From assembly GCA_024685005.1 (NCBI GenBank), contig JAIKWF010000012.1, positions 1 to 64,000 on the forward strand: a stretch of 64,000 bases of DNA, in the 5' to 3' direction. The notes under the pieces are model-generated. The model did no database searches, had not been told where the DNA came from, and saw nothing but the letters and a program-made list of their open reading frames with translations. The position numbers were made by a program, and so were the translations under genes. Below are positions 59,748 to 64,000 of this stretch, piece after piece (positions within the stretch are counted from its first letter, which is position 1; each line of letters begins with the position of its first letter). This DNA is from Lachnospiraceae bacterium. Its GTDB lineage: Bacteria > Bacillota > Clostridia > Lachnospirales > Lachnospiraceae.

Positions 59748-62615
59748 TTAATCTCCTGCATTCTGAACAGCGGCGGTTTCTCTTGCCCGTCCGTTGATCA
59801 GATCTTCTTCCTTTTCAACCTTGAAGTAATACTTGATGATATCTTCCGACACCTGGGCCGCATAATCGGATGCATATCCGTACGCGATACGGGTTGCCAT
59901 GGCGATCTTCGGTGCATCATAAGGCGCATAGCAGACAAAGAGCGCGTGGTTGGCTCTTCTCTTGTTCTCCTGTGCGGTACCGGTTTTTCCTGCCACGGCA
60001 ATGGGAAGCTCATTGTAATACTCTTTGTCTTCCACCACCTTGCGCATACCGGCATGGAGCGCATTCCAGGTCTCCTGCTTCAGCTCCACGTGATTACGCA
60101 GGGTAGGCGTGTACTCTTCCAGCAGATTGCCGTCGGTATCCGTCACCTTGTCGATCATGCTCAGATTGAAGCAGTTTCCGTTGTTGGCAACGGTAGATAC
60201 ATATCTTGCCAGTCCCACGGTGGAATAGTTGTGGGTACCCTGTCCGATGGCCGAACGGATGGCATCATAGTCCGAAATCTTGGGACTGCTTTCCGGCAGC
60301 TCAATGCCGGATTTATCGGATAGTCCGAACATGTCCGCGTAATGGGCCAGTTTTTCCAGACCGTATTCACTGTCATATACACCGTTTTTCAGACTCATAC
60401 GGTAAGCTGACTCGAAAAAGTAATAGTTACAGGAATGCTCGATGGCTCCCGTAATACTCAAAGGTCCGTGTGCTCCCGGAGAGATCCAGCACTTTGCGGG
60501 AGGCGTAATGGTATCCCAGACGCCGTGGCAGGTGATCTCTTCTCCTACCGTGACGGTTCCTTCCTCAAGCACTGCCGCCGAGGAGATCATCTTAAAGGTA
60601 GATCCCGGTGCGGACAGCTGCTGGGTAGCATAGTTCCACATGGGCTGTGACAGATCATAATAGATCTTGTTGTAGTATTCCGAATCAATGGAATTGGTCA
60701 GTCTGTTGTTATCATATCCGGGATAGGTTACGCAGGCCAGCACCTCGCCGTTGTTGGGATCCGTGATCACGCAGGAACCGGAGCAGGGATCCAGAGCCAG
60801 CTGTCCCGGGGTGATCTCCAGCTTACGGATCTTCTCCACCATAAAGGCATAGGGGGTTCTTTCTCCGGAGTGGAGCTGGCTTTTTTCCTCATCCGTAACA
60901 TTGATGAGGTTCTGCTCGATGAGAAGCTCACATACATCTTCTCCCGTGATCTCATCATCCAGCAGCATGTACTTATACAGACGTTTGTTGAAATACTCGT
61001 TTTGCAGCAGCATCTCGCAGACTGTATCCACCAGCTTGCCGTATACTTCGTCGGAATTGGAATACTTTTCATCCAGTTCCAGCTTTGTTACATCCAGCCA
61101 TTCCTTTGAGATCAGGTAGTTCAAAAAGGTTTTCAGGGAAATATTCTCATCCCGCTTCCAGGCCAGATAGGTCTCATCCTCTTCGTCGATCTGATCTGTC
61201 AGGATCAGATGATTGTCCTCCAGCATCTGTACGATGGCCAGCTGATACACCTGATACTCCAGATCCAACTGATCGTAAGGCGTGTTCTGGGTCATCATCT
61301 CACTTCTGAGGCGCTCAATGGTTCGCTCCTGCTTATTGTGGAAGGCGGAGAAAACCTTACGCTCCGTCTCCTTTGCCCCTTCATGGGTGAAGTGAGACAG
61401 GTCTATGACGCTGTTGTTAAACAGGGCAAAATACACATCGTAAATAGGGATCTGGATATGGGAGGAGGATTCGTTTTCTCCCAGCTCAAACTCCTTGATG
61501 GGCTGGAGCTTTGATATCAGAATACCGGCGATCTTCTGCTCCAGCAGATGGTACACTGCCTTTTGCAGATTCTTGTCTATGGTCAGATACACGTCATTAC
61601 CGGTTGTAGGCTCTGTTCGCTGGCTGGTCTCGATCACCTTTCCCAGGTTATCCACATAAATGATCTCTTTTCCCTTTTTACCCTGAAGGGTAGTCTCCAT
61701 ATACTGCTCGATGCCGGCTTTACCCACCAGGTCCGTCAGTACATATCCCCCGTTTTCCTCGGAAAGCTGTTCGTACTCATCCGTGGAGATCTTACCGATG
61801 TAGCCGATGAGATGGGAAAAATACACGCTGTCCACATATTTGCGGATGGTATCTTCCGCCACCGTTACACCTTCCAGTCTGTCGCTATTTTCCATGACCA
61901 TCGCCACGGTACGCTCGGAAACATCCGTTGCCACTGTGGTCGCAATGTATTTCTGGAAGCTGTTCAGACTCATGGCATAGCGGACCGTTACGATCTTCAA
62001 CAGTTTTTCCTTGGTATAACCGCTTCCCACGATAAAGCCGGATTTCCGGTTGTCCGGATCCATGTATTCGCCGATACCGAATTTTTTACTGGATGCCAGA
62101 TAATCGATGACCTGCTCAGGGGTTGCGGTTTTCTGGGCATAGTCCAGTTCTTCGATCCTCTGCTTGCCGTAAACGTCTGCCAAAAATCGCTGTAGTCTGG
62201 TTCCTTCCTCCGTAAAGGCAAACTCGTTGTTGCCGTCCACGATAATGGAAAAGTCGCTGACGATCTTGTCTCCTCCTGCTTCGATCAGATCGATGAGCTC
62301 CGAAATGGTGGCGTTCAGCTTCGCATTTTTATTCCTTCCGGATTCATAAACGTCCTCGATCATCACCGAATAAGCCAGCTCATTGTAAGCCAGCAGCTCA
62401 CCGTTGCGATCGAAGATCTTTCCTCTGGTACTGTCAAGGGTTTTTTCTTTGCGAATGATCAGCCGAAAGTTGTTCAGATACTCTTCACCTTTCACGATCT
62501 GCAGATCAAAAAGACGGTGGATCAACACCGCAGAAAGCATAAAAAACACCAGCATCAGGACGAAGACCCTGCTTGTTATGAAACTGATGACTTCATCTCG
62601 AATGGTCTTTAACAT
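59748..62615 (-). CDS. mrdA: Penicillin-binding protein 2 (elongasome transpeptidase), unusually long
   Basis: A 955-residue class B PBP with an N-terminal membrane helix (about 18-35), the dimerisation/pedestal region, and a C-terminal transpeptidase with STFK in APGSTFKMISS, SCN in EHSCNYYFFES and KTG in VAGKTGTAQE. Typical PBP2 has 600-700 residues; here about 250 extra residues rich in Glu/Leu helices (roughly 370-620) precede the catalytic domain. It works with RodA. ATG at 62615 has AGGAG seven bases upstream. Confidence 0.93.
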   Translation of the reverse strand: MLKTIRDEVISFITSRVFVLMLVFFMLSAVLIHRLFDLQIVKGEEYLNNFRLIIRKEKTLDSTRGKIFDRNGELLAYNELAYSVMIEDVYESGRNKNAKLNATISELIDLIEAGGDKIVSDFSIIVDGNNEFAFTEEGTRLQRFLADVYGKQRIEELDYAQKTATPEQVIDYLASSKKFGIGEYMDPDNRKSGFIVGSGYTKEKLLKIVTVRYAMSLNSFQKYIATTVATDVSERTVAMVMENSDRLEGVTVAEDTIRKYVDSVYFSHLIGYIGKISTDEYEQLSEENGGYVLTDLVGKAGIEQYMETTLQGKKGKEIIYVDNLGKVIETSQRTEPTTGNDVYLTIDKNLQKAVYHLLEQKIAGILISKLQPIKEFELGENESSSHIQIPIYDVYFALFNNSVIDLSHFTHEGAKETERKVFSAFHNKQERTIERLRSEMMTQNTPYDQLDLEYQVYQLAIVQMLEDNHLILTDQIDEEDETYLAWKRDENISLKTFLNYLISKEWLDVTKLELDEKYSNSDEVYGKLVDTVCEMLLQNEYFNKRLYKYMLLDDEITGEDVCELLIEQNLINVTDEEKSQLHSGERTPYAFMVEKIRKLEITPGQLALDPCSGSCVITDPNNGEVLACVTYPGYDNNRLTNSIDSEYYNKIYYDLSQPMWNYATQQLSAPGSTFKMISSAAVLEEGTVTVGEEITCHGVWDTITPPAKCWISPGAHGPLSITGAIEHSCNYYFFESAYRMSLKNGVYDSEYGLEKLAHYADMFGLSDKSGIELPESSPKISDYDAIRSAIGQGTHNYSTVGLARYVSTVANNGNCFNLSMIDKVTDTDGNLLEEYTPTLRNHVELKQETWNALHAGMRKVVEDKEYYNELPIAVAGKTGTAQENKRRANHALFVCYAPYDAPKIAMATRIAYGYASDYAAQVSEDIIKYYFKVEKEEDLINGRARETAAVQNAGD

Positions 62616-62625
62616 CAAATAACTC

Positions 62626-63132
62626 CTAGTTCAGCTCGAAGCGGCTTTCCTCAAGCCTCAGCGTGATACTTCGAAGAGGCGGATACAAAATCATGGTAAG
62701 CAAAACGGTATATACCATCTCCGGAATGATCACATACATCATATAATGGGGGAAATGGAATCTTCCCCGGAGTAAAAACTGCAATACAAAGCAGACGATA
62801 CCGTACAAAAAATCGCTGACCATGATCAGGATCAGCGGAAGCTTTATGTCTTCTTTGAAAAAGATCTGTTTAAAGCCTCCGTTCATGTAGCCGATGTACA
62901 TAAAGATCAGGGCATAGTACCCCAGAAGGTCTCCGTAATACAGATCATACAAAAGTCCGGCTCCGAATCCGGCAAACATGCCGCAATAGGGGCCGCACAT
63001 AAAACCGGAGGCTGCCACCACGATGATCAGCAGATTGGGGCTGATGCCTCCGAAGGCAATCCATTTTCCGACAGTGGTCTGCAGCACAAAAGAAACAAGG
63101 ACTGCAAAAACAAGAAAGATATTCCGTTTCAT
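62626..63132 (-). CDS. mreD: Rod shape-determining protein MreD
   Basis: A 168-residue membrane protein with about five helices and the MreD pattern (NLLIIVVAASGFMCGPYCGMFAGFGAGLLYDL ... GYYALIFMYIGYMNG). It links MreC to the PBP2/RodA complex. The start overlaps the mreC stop (ATGA) and follows GGAGG. Confidence 0.92.
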   Translation of the reverse strand: MKRNIFLVFAVLVSFVLQTTVGKWIAFGGISPNLLIIVVAASGFMCGPYCGMFAGFGAGLLYDLYYGDLLGYYALIFMYIGYMNGGFKQIFFKEDIKLPLILIMVSDFLYGIVCFVLQFLLRGRFHFPHYMMYVIIPEMVYTVLLTMILYPPLRSITLRLEESRFELN

Positions 63133-64000
63133 TGCTGTCCCTCCTGCAAAGCACCGATGGCATTTTTCTGGGTTGTCACTACCAGCACCTGCTGCAAATG
63201 GGAAAAATCCACCGCCGGCGTCATATATCCGGAATTGGTCAGATGGTTGGCATCGGGGTTGATCTCCGTTACATAACCGATGAGGATACCGGGCAGATAT
63301 TTGGTACTGATGTAACTTGTTACCAGCTTATCTCCCTCTTTTACTTCTCCTTCCTTTGCCACCAGCTTGGAAAAGGTGATCATACCGCTGCGCATGGTTT
63401 CCAGATTTCCCTGGACGATACAGTTATCCTCTGTGGAAAGCACCATGGCGCTGACGGAAGAATTGTCATTGATCACGCTTAAGACCTTGGCCCAGTCATC
63501 TCCTACTTCGATGACTCTGCCCACAAGTCCGGAGCCTGCCAGCACGTTCATATCCACGCCGATGCCGTCCTTGGTGCCTTTATCAATGACAAAAGAAGAA
63601 AACCAGTTCCCCGGATCTTTGGAAATGACCCTGGCACCGATCTTTTCATAGTTTTCATACTGTTTATCCAGATCATACAGTTCCCGCAAATGGTTCAGCT
63701 CATACTTATCCTGCTGGAGGGAGTTGTTCTCCATGACCAGCTGATCGATCTTGTTTTGCAGGAGCTCGTTTTTCTCCATGACGTCTTTAATGTTTACAAC
63801 TTCTTCCTTTCGGCGGCTTAAGGATTCACCGATCCTGCTCACACCGCTCTGAAAGGGAATAATAACGCCGCCTGCCACATTGGACAGGGGCGTTGCAAGG
63901 AAATCCGTAAAGAAAGTCGCGCACATCAGTGCCAGGCAAAAAACCGTAAGACCCAGCAGAAGATATTTACTTGGAATCGTAATTTTTCTGCGTTTCCTGT
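63129..64000 (-). CDS. mreC: Rod shape-determining protein MreC, partial (start outside window)
   Basis: The frame stays open to the right edge; the visible part begins RKRRKITIPSKYLLL. One membrane helix is followed by a coiled coil (about SRRKEEVVNIKDVMEKNELLQNKI ... LRELYDLDKQYE) and the MreC beta domains (ARVISKDPGNWFSSFVIDKGTKDGI, GLVGRVIEVG, PGILIGYVTEI). An internal ATG at 63926 is not the start because it would cut the membrane helix. Upstream mreB is expected but not seen. Confidence 0.93.
   Translation of the reverse strand, partial: RKRRKITIPSKYLLLGLTVFCLALMCATFFTDFLATPLSNVAGGVIIPFQSGVSRIGESLSRRKEEVVNIKDVMEKNELLQNKIDQLVMENNSLQQDKYELNHLRELYDLDKQYENYEKIGARVISKDPGNWFSSFVIDKGTKDGIGVDMNVLAGSGLVGRVIEVGDDWAKVLSVINDNSSVSAMVLSTEDNCIVQGNLETMRSGMITFSKLVAKEGEVKEGDKLVTSYISTKYLPGILIGYVTEINPDANHLTNSGYMTPAVDFSHLQQVLVVTTQKNAIGALQEGQQ

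Overview
The window reads as a chromosome segment of an anaerobic Clostridia bacterium, most likely Lachnospiraceae-like. This is inferred from a type III glutamine synthetase, an Amt fused to P-II, PurF/AsnB/GltB paired with RNA attenuators, SepF, a MetH without its reactivation domain, strong AGGAGG ribosome-binding sites and moderate GC. No rRNA, tRNA or CRISPR was seen. Nearly all genes are on the minus strand.

Layout by increasing coordinate: 0-5.4 kb gltB and the start of gltD. 5.4-9.4 kb a secreted Ig-like/FN3 protein, a metallophosphoesterase, an HTH-Uma2 protein and a small membrane protein. 9.4-14.1 kb purF, a nucleoside-sugar-type dehydratase, an iron alcohol dehydrogenase and a divergent AraC regulator. 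14.3-17.6 kb a CotH/DUF4956/VTC trio. 17.7-23.7 kb a nitrogen cluster transcribed asnB > glnA > amt-glnB. 23.7-27.8 kb lipoprotein, HAD phosphatase, AGE epimerase and FN3 protein. 27.9-42.5 kb an accessory region carrying a RAYT transposase, eight dispersed copies of a roughly 35-bp palindromic repeat, and several broken genes (frameshifted AGE paralogue, truncated fructokinase, AlkD remnant). 42.6-53.6 kb TPM-domain/zinc-ribbon pair, ilvBN, metH, an RluA-type synthase, lspA and aroB. 53.7-57.2 kb sepF, yggS, an HlyD-like protein and a P-loop protein. 57.2-64 kb a cell-shape operon mreC-mreD-pbp2-rodA-mgsA-dac.

The most interesting signal is a family of five attenuator leaders in front of gltB, purF, amt, glnA and asnB. 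Each has a 4-5 bp hairpin whose arms covary while a six-base loop (AAAGGC or AAUGGC) is conserved. Each hairpin overlaps an intrinsic terminator so that only one of the two can form. The loop fits the A1/G4 hexaloop recognised by ANTAR antiterminators, but the first of the two hairpins of the classical ANTAR target is not visible, and at asnB and purF the predicted transcription start leaves no room for it. I infer a single-hairpin nitrogen/glutamine antitermination regulon that includes purF.

The second theme is a RAYT/REP system: a Y1 (HUH) transposase flanked by inverted copies of the repeat, with further copies abutting stop codons of unrelated genes. One copy sits exactly where a fructokinase gene has lost its 3' end.
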